Assembly: GCA_051294375.1 (NCBI GenBank)
Contig: CM119266.1
Location: forward strand, 25,441,731 to 25,505,730
DNA from: Paraspadella gotoi
Lineage: Eukaryota; Chaetognatha
Reading direction: 5' to 3'
DNA length: 64,000 nt
Shown: in pieces, positions 36,563 through 48,100 of the stretch
How positions within the stretch are numbered: the stretch's first letter is position 1
How the letters are laid out: each line of letters starts with the position of its first letter
Position numbers and translations under genes: made by a program
Notes under the pieces: model-generated
Told to the model about the DNA's origin: nothing
What the model saw: the letters and a program-made list of their open reading frames with translations, nothing else
The model's database searches: none

Positions 36563-38086
36563 TCAAGGCGAGTTTGGGGTGTAAAACTTAATCTTCTTTT
36601 TGGGCGATTCACCAGGATCTGGAGTAACAGAGCCGTGTCGTTTGGCCATCGCCCGCAAGGCGTCACGGACGAGTGAAGGGTGCGCCGAAGCCACAGAATC
36701 CCAGAGAGGAGAGTCCATTACGCGGTTTGGATTCGAGGAGAAGAAATCCAGTGTGCGCCGCTTCAAATCTTTCACATATTTATATCAATTTAAAGCTTTG
36801 TAGGTATTTTTTTTTTTAAAACACGACAGATTTATTATCTCTGAATAAAAACTTTCTCACCTTTGCACCCGTGTAGATGCGCCAGTACCATGATGTACGA
36901 AACATTATCGACGGTCAAGTTTCGTCCCATGAAATTCTCGCAGTGAGATTTGAGTTCGGAAATGCCGTACTTGTCGGCGGCAGTAAAGAGATCTTTGGCA
37001 AGTTGGACGTCGAGAGCTCCGCCAACTTCCCCAGTGTAGACGTAGCGGAGAAAGTGTTTCATCACCGAGGCGTCCATGTCAGATATCTCGACTTCACCGC
37101 ATTTCTGCTCGATCATCTTACTGTCAAACATCCTGGCGAAAACTTCCGACCGGGCCGCCAGGATAGCCTTGTGGGCGAGAAAGGTGCTTCCGTCGACTGA
37201 GAGAGTGACATCTGCGTGAGTTTGGGAGACCGAGGCGGCCGAAGAGTATGAGGGGATGGGCCCGGCCGCGTCATCCAGTAGACGTCCTAAATCACGGCCG
37301 AGAATGGAAGTGGTTAGTTCCGGCGCCGGAGTTGCGACGCCCGGTGCGCCCTTCGTCTCGCAGGCGGTGGTTGATTCCCCAAAAACGGACAATTTGCACT
37401 GGATGGTTAGTTTGTCGCCGGGTACAAGCTGAGCCGCGTTGTCAATTAGGTAGGAACGAGTTACTGGATAGAAAAGAGGAAAATGTTGCTCGGTATAATA
37501 TCAAAAATGCTTAGTAAAAAAAAAACCTTTGCTGTGAATCCCCGATTTGACTAAATCTCTATTTGGTCTAAATTGGTGAGACTTGAGCCTCTTGAAGCAA
37601 GGCTTCCGGCCGTCGGGAGTGACGAGAGAGATTTCCAGCCCCGCGTTTCGTGATTCCTCGGGACTCAACAAATCCAAAGTCAAACAGAAAAATTCTGTAG
37701 ATGCATTGTGTGAGATTCTTATATTTTTTTAATATAATTTGTTATTATTTTATTCAAGCTGAAAGCGTACCTTTGTGATCTTCTGGACAACTTCCGAAAA
37801 AACACTGTAGACGCCACCGAGTTTCACTGGCGGCGTCGCCGACGCCGAACTCGACGCCGAGTCTCTCCTCGTTTGCGTCTCGGACGGAGAAGTCATCGAT
37901 CGTCCACGACATCGTGGCGTGAGACTTGCGGTATCGAGACGTGAAGGCAAATTGACGCTCGTCGGTGGCGGAAGGCGCCGGAGAGATTGCCCCTTCAGCG
38001 GAGGAAAACAGCAGCGAATGTTGGAATGCTTGCTGGAAATTCATCGCGCCAAGTTTTTTGTCATCGAATGGAAGAATTGGTTGCAT
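36563..38086 (-). CDS. MATH-BTB protein, SPOP-like cullin-3 adaptor
   Basis: Speckle-type POZ-like substrate adaptor. In the family the MATH domain binds substrates and the BTB domain recruits CUL3. Exons on the minus strand: 38086-37771, 37694-37527, 37463-36861, 36768-36563, all in frame, 430 aa (SPOP 374). The MATH domain is at about residues 35-195 (KSHATMSWTIDDFSV, RWRLQCFFGS, LEISLVTPDG, DNAAQLVPGDKLTIQCKLSV). A Pro/Ala-rich linker follows, then the BTB core (DVTLSVDGSTFLAHKAILAA, RSEVFARMFDSKM, MKHFLRYVYTGEV, LFTAADKYGISELKSHCENF). A 3-box-like tail ends KRHGSVTPDPGESPKKKIKF, a basic stretch that could serve nuclear import. Its ATG lies 98 bp after the ELP3 stop, with an acceptor-like TTTAG 8 nt before it. 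An AATAAA starts only a few bases after the stop codon. Confidence 0.92.
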
Positions 38087-38184
38087 TTACATTTCTAAAC
38101 AGTAAGTTATCTCTTAAAAAATACGGTTTCAACGTAACAGGCATAGATGTAAAAAAAAATGTTCAGGGAGAAAAATCATGCCGA

Positions 38185-40563
38185 TTATTCTTCGTACTCC
38201 TCTAGCCTCTTGCACATGTAAGGACCCTCCAATTCGTAGCCGAGTTTTCGGTAATAGTTTCTGGTGCCAACCCCGCTGATGACGGCAAGCTTCCTGGCAC
38301 CGTGCTCGTCGCGAGCAATACGCTCCGCTTCTTCCATTAGTAACATTCCGAAACCCTAAAAAAATTAGCGAGGCTCAAAGATTGCGTTAAAACAAACCAC
38401 GAAAATTTTGACCGTCAACCTGATGTTGAAACTTTTTCGGATCTTTCGCGGAAACGGGGACAACAGAGCCGTAAACGTGCAACTCCCGGACTATGGAGAC
38501 TCCGCCTTTCAGCTCCGGTCGGAAAACTTCTTCCGAACACCGACGTAAACGAAGAAGGCCGATAAGAATGTCCTGATGGGTGAAGAGACAAGACGATAAA
38601 CAAGAAAATAAATTCATTTATGTTACCTATCAAAAGCACACTGCACCTGCTCTGGATCCTCGTAGGATAAGAACGTTTCCCAACCGCCATTGGCGACGTA
38701 GTCCCGTCTAATAAGTTCGACGTTGTTGGGCCGAACCTTGTTGTGAATTTCTTGAATACCAACCTCGCGCGTGCGAACGTCGCGACACGTCGTTCCGAGA
38801 TCCTTCATGCGCGCCAAGGCCAGCTCGCGCAGGTTGCCGTGCTCTACTCCCGAAGTCACTAAAGGTGAACGCCACAAGATGAATTTTGAACGAATGAAAT
38901 TAATTTATAATTAAATTGGTTACCCAAAGGCATCGGAATGTCTCTTTGCACTCTGTAAACTCTGGTCCACGGAGGAACCAAGGCGAGAATTCTTGCGGTG
39001 AGATCGATGAGAGTCGACGGCGCGTAACTTTTGTAACGACCCGTTTTCCACAGTTCGTACAAACCCGTACCTCGTATGACGAGAGTTGGGTAAAGCTTTA
39101 ATCCGTCAGGCCTGAAATAGAAATGTAGTAAGATAATTTTCCCTCATTTTAAATGCCATGTAGAGATTAAAATAATGATGATCTTTCCAACGAAGCAGAT
39201 CATTTAACCTACCTGAAAGCAGGATTTTCAAACAACTCGACGAACTGTTCGATGTCACGTTCTATGGGAACGTTTGGGAGATTGGGCATCATGTGACTGA
39301 CGACTTTGTATCCGGCGTCTTTGCTCATGTGAAACGACTCGCTCACAGCACGAACCGTGTGACCTCTGATAAAATAAACTTGTATTAAGTGAGGAAGTAT
39401 TTCTTCTATCTATACGTATCGATCCCATTACTCTTCCCCATTTTCGCTCGCGACACTTATCTTCCTCCTTTTCATCACCTTTTCCCGCCTTTTCATCGAG
39501 CGACGGAGACTTGAAAAAGCAGACAGAGTGATCTAGTCTCGTCTCTTGTCATTTGGCGATCAGGAGGCCCCTTGACAGGTATTATACATTATATTTTTGT
39601 CCTCTCAGACCGCGGGTTTTGCCCACAAACTTTTAAAGAGTAAGTTCACGGTTAGAGACAGTTCATAAACCGACAAAACCCATGTCCCAACCTGTTGGTG
39701 TCTCTGGCGACGTCCTCGTAAACGGACTGCACCCCGATCTCTAATCGGGTGCACCCGTAGCGAAGCATGTCCGACAGGTGCTTTTTGAGGCAGTAATCGG
39801 GCCTCGTTTCGATAGTGATTCCGATGCATTTAGTATTGCTCCTTTCCGAGTACTTGACGGCCTCGTCGACGTTGCTGCTGGTGAATCCCGAGAGAGCGTC
39901 GTGAAGATTACGGATGAAGTAGTCGCGGTAATCCTCGGGCAGAGCCATAAAGGTTCCGCCCATGACTATGAACTCGACTTTATCGACAGAATGGCCGAGA
40001 GTCTTGAGTTGTTCCACCCGATGTCGCGTCTGCAGGTAAGGGTCGTACCGCGCCCGGATAGCCCGCATGGAGGTCGGTTCGTATCCGGTGTAAGACTGCG
40101 TCGAGTATTCAAAGTCTGAATCGGGGCCGCCGGGACAGTAGACGCAGATGTTGCCCGTCATGGCGATGTGGGGGCATCTGAAAGATGTGTTTATTCTGTC
40201 GTGGATGCTAACGAATCAAATAAAAAATTGCATCCACGTAGTATCAACCCACACCCCATAATAAAACCTATGCGGCTTGCACATGACGGCGACGACGGCG
40301 ATGCCCGAGGCCGTCCGCACCGGCTTCGCCTTAAGTTTCGGGAGCAACGCCTTCTTGTGTGCGGAGGGGACGCCGGCGATGATGTCTACAAGTCGTGGCG
40401 CGGATTCGAGTCCGTACTTGGCGGCCGAACGGCGCTTGAGCGAGTTGAGATGAACGTCGGCTCCAGATTCATGAGCTGTAATGAGTTGTTGTACAATATC
40501 GGAAATGACCAGCACCATCAGCTCTTCACGAGACTGAGTAGGTCTTTTCCGGTTTTTAGTCAT
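38185..40563 (-). CDS. ELP3: Elongator complex catalytic subunit 3
   Basis: Catalytic subunit of Elongator, which makes cm5U-type modifications at wobble uridine 34 of tRNAs. Seven exons on the minus strand: 40563-40268, 40177-39692, 39365-39213, 39111-38924, 38858-38647, 38572-38420, 38355-38185, in frame, 552 aa (human 547). The N-terminus ([20 protein letters not shown]) and [21 protein letters not shown] are typical. The radical-SAM cluster motif Cx9Cx2C is at residues 100-113 ([14 protein letters not shown]), followed by [20 protein letters not shown] and [20 protein letters not shown]. The C-terminal GNAT acetyl-CoA domain has [15 protein letters not shown] and [20 protein letters not shown]. 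An acceptor-like GTCAG is 6 nt upstream of the ATG. The gene may be cotranscribed with the MATH-BTB gene 98 bp downstream. Confidence 0.98.
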
Positions 40564-42030
40564 TCTCTTCTGACAAGAGCTTTGTTTGCTATTTTATTTG
40601 AAAAATTGACGTGGTAGTCCTCGTCGAATCGTAATAAACATATCACATCGGACGCTGCAAAAAAGAAGCACAAAATTTTATCGTACATGTAACTGAATGA
40701 GGCCCCTAATTTTTAAAAATATGTCATAAAATATAATTTTAATCAACGAGAGACAGACAAAGAGAGAGATGTCACGCCCATGACAAAAGCTTTCTAATAA
40801 TAACTGATTGAAATAATAAACCGTTTCGATCACTAGATGAAAAATTTCAGCCTTTTAAACCAACGCTTCTTATTAATTAATTAAACAATGAACCATATGC
40901 ACTCGTTCAAGTCCCTATAAAATAGTATGCAATAGTATGCATCAAGCAAAATAATTTTTCTTAGTTTCCATCTTTCCATAATTGTGAAAAGAATGCTCTT
41001 ATTAATGATTTGTTTTTAACTTACACCCTAGGCCCTTTTGGGAGTTTGACGAGCATATAAGGTAGTGAGAGATCAAGATTGTCAAGGATTCTAATCACCT
41101 AATCACGGCTTCAAACGTGAGATAAACGAATGTGTGGTGTCTGTTGTGATATGAAGGTTATTATTTTTGTCAGTGTGGGGTTAAAAAATACGTACGTAAC
41201 AGTTACCTTCTCCGGCCGTTGATAGGAGAGAATCAATGCCAATCTCGCGACTATCAATGTTTGTTTGTTTTGATAACTATGACTTGCTCATTACGCTCAA
41301 TAGAACAAAAACTTAGGCAAACCAAATATAATGGTAATAATTATAATAATTAATAATACATGGCAACCAAGGATATATTGGGCGCAAAGTGGCTAAACGG
41401 AAAACAAGATCTGGAAATTAAAAAAAAAATATATTCTTAGCGTCACGCGGCCACGACTTGTCAAACATTGACGCGCCCAAGCAACAACATGCAAACAAAT
41501 CTTTCGTCTCGGCGATAGAACTATCTCGCCAATAAACATCAGGCGAGCTAAAAAGATTGGGCGCTAATGAATGCTTCTGTGGCTCCCCCGGCGTTCTCTA
41601 CGTTTAAACAAATATGTAAGATTGTATCAAAATGCGAATTAGAAACATAAATAAAGGTACTAAACAAAAAGCTCATGAGATTAGCAAGTCTAACTCCGTT
41701 TCATTATCACGGCAGCCGAAAAAAATTTCAATCGCGATATTCGTCAAAAATTTTTGTAGCTAGGAACTTTGCAAGAAAAAAAAACTGCGACCAACTTTTT
41801 CATAATTTTTTTTTTAATTAAGTTTGGGAATTTTCTTATTTACAAATCTGATCGACATAAAAAAAACTTTCTAACAAACAAATGACTAGACCGAAAATCT
41901 TATCTTCGCCGATTGTTTCCAACCCAGCCGAAACGAAATCTCAAAACCCATGACTACCCTCCCTGAAAACCCTCTCTCGTTCGCCCGCGTCTTCACCCCT
42001 TCTCCACGCCCCTTCCCGGTTCTTTTAAGA
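40564..42030. other. Intergenic region upstream of ELP3
   Basis: About 1.5 kb of AT-rich sequence between the dynein light intermediate chain stop and the ELP3 start, with homopolymer runs. It should hold the dynein 3' UTR and the ELP3 promoter. No gene, RNA or repeat recognised. Confidence 0.5.
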
Positions 42031-44279
42031 TCAGGATTCGGCGGTCGGGGTCGTCGTTCGCATGGGCTTCATCTGCGGCGACGCTCCTCGAGTCATCCTT
42101 TCCAGTTCAGCGGCGGCGTCTACGCGGACCGATGCCTTGTCGTTGCCCGGCGTCATTGGCCGGGCCATCATAGGAGAGGGGGCGACAGGGGCGCCCCCGG
42201 CGGGGCTGATGGCGCCGCCACTCGGGGAACCAGTCTTTTTGCTAAGTAAGCTGTTAAAAAAGTTGGCAAGGACGCCCTCTTGCGATGTTGCGCCCGCCAC
42301 GGCCGCGGCGGCGGCGGGAGACGCGCCAGAGTCGAGCTTCTTTATGGAAGCGGGCGAGGCGGATCCGCCGCCCGTTGACGAGACTTGCGGGGAACCCAGC
42401 GTCCGACGGTCCAAGGATTTGGGAACGCCAGAAGAGGTGCTGACGCGAGCTCCGTCCATGCGAACGCCGGGTCCGGAGGGTAAGGCCTGATACGGGGTTA
42501 AAGATTGCAAATTTTTTTTGGCTGAGAATCGCACTTTCCCACTGAGAGCCTTACCTTGGAAAGCAGCTGTTGTTGACGCAAGAGAAACGTTTGTTCGTCC
42601 TCTACTATGACTTCCGGTTCAGAGGGAATGGGCTTTCGAACGGGAACGGGGCGAACGATCACGTCTTCAAAAGGATCTTCGGGTTTCACTGTAGGGGACA
42701 TTTTTAATCATGGTCATTGGGTCGCTCAAAAGTAAAATACCCAGACCTGACCCGCCCTACTCACCTGATGTTAAGTTAGGATACAAAATACCAATCTTGG
42801 CTTCGCTGTCCCATCCGGCTGGAATGAACACTGCGTCCCTTTCCACCACCGAAGCCTAGAAAAGAGACCAAGTGAGTGTGTGTGAGAGAGAGAGAGAGAA
42901 AGAGGAGACTCCCGACTCTCCTTTATTCACCCACCTGGTGCAAAAACGGGAATCCGTAGAGTCTATGCAGGGCGTATTTGAGGAAAAGATCACAGTTTTT
43001 ATCTTCTTTGACAGAGGTGTAGACGAGGGCGGCGCCGAAATTGAGGCAAAAGTGTCGCACGTGTTGTTGGATGAAGTCGAAGTGTTCTTCCCGATAGTCG
43101 AACTCCTTCTCCAGGTTCGCTGGGGAAATGAAGATGGCGAAGAGTATTAGAAAAATCAAATAATCAGTTGAATGTAGTCAAAGTGACTCTCACCGATGGC
43201 GTCGGTCTTAGTGACGACGATGACGATGGGAAGCCCCAAATTGTTGGTCAGCGTGGTTTCGCCGAGCGGCAAGAGGACTCCCTCGTCCTCTTCTCCCGTC
43301 GCCGCGCCCGACGGCGACAAGAGGCCCGATCTTTTGGGATGGTTGCCCGACTGGAGGGCGCCTTCGTCAGGCTCCGTGTATTCCTGAGGGGGTGAAAGTA
43401 TTCGAAAAGAAAGTCGACGTTCGTCGAAAAATTTATGACAAGTATTATTTTTTTTTTTCAGTTTTCTTCCTCGCCTGAAAATGCCGTTGCAATTGCGTTT
43501 CGTACTCCTTCATCTGTTGCGGCGGGATCTTGAGTCTGTCGACGTGGCGCTGAAGAAGCTGCGACCATCGGTCCAACGACGACATGATAGTCCAGGGCTT
43601 CGCCATTGAAACGGTCAGGCAGATCATGGTGTTGGGAAAGGACTCCTCCGAAAGAGCGAATCGGAGAAGGCCTGAGATGATAAGATGAAAATATGCACGG
43701 ATAATAAATTCCATCTTCCCGAGCCACAACAAATCTCAATTCTCACCGGCATGATGCAAATCGCCGTCGACGATGAACACTCCCATCTGAACTCCCTCGT
43801 CGCGGTCTTCGTCCCTGACGGCGACGGAGTGGTACTCCAAGCCCTGTCCCTTCTTCGGGTCGTCGTCGCCCTTGATCCGCGCCACCAGCGACGTCTTTCC
43901 AGTCTCGTTCTCGCCCAACATCACTATCCTTTGGCCTTTGGGAAGCTTCTTCGTAGACTTGGATTGGACTAGGGGAGACAACAAGGGGTCAGCTACGCTT
44001 TCACCAATTCAACAGGCTGGATGTCAAAAAAAAACTGCTTAAAACTCAATTACCTTCAGTCAGGAGTTTCGCCCAAAGACGATTGTTTTCCGTTTCCCCG
44101 TTTATTCCGTTGGCCACAGACGACCCGTCCATGGAGGCTCCTCCGGCGACGGCGGAGGAGGAGCCGCCCCTGGTTAGGTCGCTCCTGCTGCTGCTGTTTT
44201 TGCTGCTGTTGCTGGAATGTTTTTTGGAGTCATTATTACTGCTAACAGTCGCTGTTGCTACTCCACCAACGGGAGCCAT
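42031..44279 (-). CDS. Cytoplasmic dynein light intermediate chain (DYNC1LI type)
   Basis: Links the dynein-1 heavy chain to activating adaptors for minus-end cargo transport. Eight exons on the minus strand: 44279-44054, 43968-43747, 43671-43475, 43383-43194, 43119-42935, 42855-42765, 42688-42555, 42486-42031, in frame, 566 aa (human 492-523). The N-terminus is Ser/Asn-rich. A Ras-like G domain follows: P-loop [104 protein letters not shown] follows, then a disordered tail with the adaptor-binding helix [19 protein letters not shown]. Intron 3 needs a GC donor. The ATG is preceded by a strong TTTTCAG two bases upstream, so the 5' UTR is cis- or trans-spliced. It is the cytoplasmic dynein-1 rather than the dynein-2 (LI3) type, by the C-terminal helix. 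Confidence 0.96.
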
Positions 44280-45158
44280 TGCTGAAAAGGAAAATATTAA
44301 AGTTCTTTATTGTTGATTTTTTGAGCAACGAAATTAGCAACAATTTGACTGGCAGTGAAATTTTATTAAACTCGAGAACATGTGATCAAAATAATCCGTC
44401 GAGTTAAATGTTTTTTTTTCTTCGCTTACGTTTCCCAGAGTTCCGGATAGTATTATTGAAAATACTATTGTAAATCGCATAATCGATTCACTATATAAGG
44501 GTCATTTTTGTCTTTGTCGATTTTTTATTAATGGGTTCGCTTAAACCCACAATTTTATTACTAGGTGACAACTGAAAGTGTAAGAAAAATAAATTCATGC
44601 ACGTAAAGAGGCGAGGATATTAGTTAATTTTTTAACTTACAAATCCAATTGATAAGAGAAAGGCACTTTTTATGGTGTCCAATACGAACGAAACAAACAA
44701 GTGCGAGGAGACGAACAAAAGAATGTAAAAAAGGACGGAACTAAATAAAAAACATTTTATTGTAACGTGGACGGAATCTGATTGATAAACGAATACTGGA
44801 ACATAAAACAATGATCACCCAGAACCTGAAGAAAGACAAATTGTAAGCCAAAGTTCCAGAATAAATGATACAGATCAGTTCTTCAAAAAATTATACATGT
44901 ATTATACATGTGTACGATTTAATCATTTCCATGAAGCTCCGAATTCACCATCTTATTCTAATGAAATAACTGACAAAATTTTTAAAAAAGTAATAGATTG
45001 AAAATCATATTAATTACTGGATCATTCGTCCTGGGGTAACGGTTATTGTATTGCGAACTATTCCAAAAGAATTTGGGTGAAAGCCCCCAGTAAAATTAAC
45101 CGAAAAATAAATAATTCGGCTTTGGATTAAACAGTATTTTCTCCTGCAAAAGCAGGAC
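44280..45158. other. Intergenic region between KIF19 and the dynein light intermediate chain
   Basis: About 0.9 kb of AT-rich sequence. It begins with a consensus 3' splice site on the minus strand immediately upstream of the dynein ATG. TTTATT near 44757 could be a minus-strand poly(A) signal for KIF19. Nothing else recognised. Confidence 0.5.
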
Positions 45159-48100
45159 TTAAAATAAATCGCCATTTTTGAGGGCGTGTCCGGTGATAGC
45201 CATGCGAGGAACGGCGTCGTCCGAGACAGCGTTCTTTCGACCAGAAGTGAATCCAGCGGGGGCGTTAATCGCTGCGTTTCCCCTCGGGTTGCTGCGTTTC
45301 CTTTGCTGAGGGGGCGCTCCCACGTGCCCGGCGGGAGTGGAATGCGTGGAGTGAACGGTGGCGTTGTTGGCGAGAATACCACCCCGGTTTTTCCGAACGA
45401 TAGTAAGCGGCGCAACGCCGGAACTGCTGTTTACTTGCGGAACCGTGGAAGAGGGCGCCTCCCGACTTAGCAAAGACTGCGGTTCCCTTTCTGGCACGTC
45501 GCGCGGAAACCACAGCTTCGAGCCGCCTCCGTTTTTTGAGCCTTTTCCAGGGGCACGATTCTTGAGGGCGGCGTTTTGACGCCATGGTTTGCTGTAGTCA
45601 CCTTCAACGTCATACGAATTCCGAAAGACGCCTCGGCGTCGGCGTTCCGGTGCTCCTCGCGCTGCCTTGGCCTTTCCAGCATCGGCAACGATGGTTGAGC
45701 GATCGTCGGCCTCCGGCGAGGGGACTCTGTTACGCGTAGGGTTACGGCTGATGCCCTGAAAACGAGGCGGAGCGACCAGCAGAGAGTCTCTTCTCGGAGC
45801 CGCGTGACCTGGGTCGCCGTTTCCAGTGTCAAGGCGAACGACGCCATCGTGCGTAGCGACGCTGCTGACGAAGGAAAGAGAAGACACGTTCTGCGTGGCG
45901 CGGTTGGAGGGCACACCGATTTCCGTCAAATCATTGATGGAGATGGAAAGGCGGCCATCGTTGTGGGCTCGTCGTCGAGCCGCGGCGATCAAGGAAATGC
46001 TCTGCGTCTGATTCTTAACGTTAGCCGCGGGCGCTGGAGAGCGGGACGAGACGAGTTCGGCGACTCCCTCACCAGGCGATGTCTGCTCCACCTCCACACG
46101 AGGATGAAGCCCAACCTTGTTACCCACTCGACTGTAGCGGCGAAGGCCGGCAGCTCCTTCCGCTTTGGTACCAGGGAAATGAGGGTTAGGGGATGAGGAG
46201 TCTCGGGGTAATTGGTATTTCGGTTTGAAGGGATCCCCAGTAGGGGAGCCGACAGGCGAACAAGGGTCGCTGAGCGATACTAAACGGGTCTCAGTCCCGC
46301 GAGAGCGCCTCGTTTCGGGTTTGACGGGCGTCGGGGTACGAGCCGTCACTCTGGCCACGCCGTCCAATCTTGTGGCGGCTCCCTCAAGAATATCCGGCGC
46401 GCTGTCCTGATGATTCTTGCGAGAGAAGATCTTACGGGCTTTGGCGCTTTCGCGAAAAAGTTTCTCCTCTCCGTTGATGATAGCGTCGGCGTCGCGGCGT
46501 CGACGTCGACCGGGAAGGCGGCGGGAGACTGCCTCGCGAGGAGAATCGTTCGTCGAGGATGACTGTTCTGATTCCGTCGCCGAAGGATCGGACCTATAAA
46601 CCAGTCGATAGTTTGAATTTGCTGGAATTAAATTAATCGACATTTTAATACTGGAAGACCAACTCCAACCTTTGACTTGTATCCACTTCCGTCTCCCCAA
46701 AAATCTTCATCAACTGAGCGACGCTGTGAAGACGAGGAGGATTGAGTTCGGTCGGGGTTCCGGCGTTCATCTCCCCCTCGTTCAGTTGAAGGTACAAGTC
46801 GAAGCTCTCCTCCAGGTCCTCTGGGATGTCGACGGCATGGTCCAGAACGAGGCGCCGTTGCTGTTGGATTATTTGGTCGCACAACAGGCGGTTGTGCTCG
46901 TACCTGCGGGCAGTTTATGTTTAACAATGACTAATCAAAATCGGATATAAAATCAAATCTCACCTCTCAATGATCATGTCCTTCTTTCTAAGCTCGAAAT
47001 CCTTGAGCAATATGGCCGACTGAGATTCAGTGTTTTCAATTTCCAACTCGTGAACTTTACAGAGCAACGAGAGAATCTCCCGATGCTCCTCGCTACCGAT
47101 GGCGCTGGGGAGGCTCTCTTCTAGTTGGGCTGCCGAAGGGAAAAAAAGTAGAAATGTATTAAACAAAAGCTAAAAATACATATTTTAATATTTAAACCGC
47201 TTTAACTCTTTTTCGTCTTACCCGCTTTAGCCCGACATTCTCCCAACTCTCGTGCCAATCTGTTCTTTTCTATGTCGAGCCTTTGACGCTGAACTTGAAG
47301 GTTACCGAGACGCTCGCGCGCCATCACCACTTCGGGTGGTTCGTCCGGACTCCCCACCAAAGCAAGAGTTTCCAACTCGCCCTTCTCCATGTTGTCTAGA
47401 TCCTAGCCACAAGAGTTGAAAAATCAAATAAGTTAAAGCCCGTCCAAAGGACTCCAAAAATTCAAACCTTGTTGTCGATGGTGGCTTCGTTGTCTTTTCC
47501 TTCGGTGAGTGGGTTGACCTTCTTTTTCGCGTGGCGCTCCCCCTCCCAGTCGCGCACGATGATCAGGTGACGAGACTGTTCTAGACTCAACTCCATCGAC
47601 TGCGAATTCGTGTCCATCAGTTTTCGCCTGGGGGGGGGGAAGATGGAGAAAAGGGGTACATGTGTCCTTATATTATTTTTTAGGATACGATTTTTTATGC
47701 CACATAATCATAGACGTCACAAAAAGAATAGAGTATAAGCATCATTTTTTCTTTTGAATTCTGACCTTTTCATCGACAAAACGCAAAGATCGCAACTACA
47801 AAGACTGGAATCTTTCCACGAGAGTAACGAGAAAGAACGACGCTTTTTCCGGGCGCCAAACGTTGACAAAAAGGATAAGCAAATCCCCATTATTTCTTAT
47901 TAGGTGAAATTGGTGTAAATATTCATATTAGAATATCAGCCCTAGCCTGTACCTCCGCCATATTGGCCCATAACAGTCGTGGCGGCTTAACGGGGCAAAA
48001 CCTTGATCGAGCTCGGATTTGGCCGCACACGACAGAAAGCTGACAAACCCCGCAATTTAATGAGCAAGCGAATTATAACTAACCCCCTGACTGCCGTAAC

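Noticed and set aside
45265-45916. Alternative open frames over the KIF19 tail
   Set aside because: Out-of-frame shadows of the long GC-rich tail exon, whose frame is set by nine in-phase upstream junctions.
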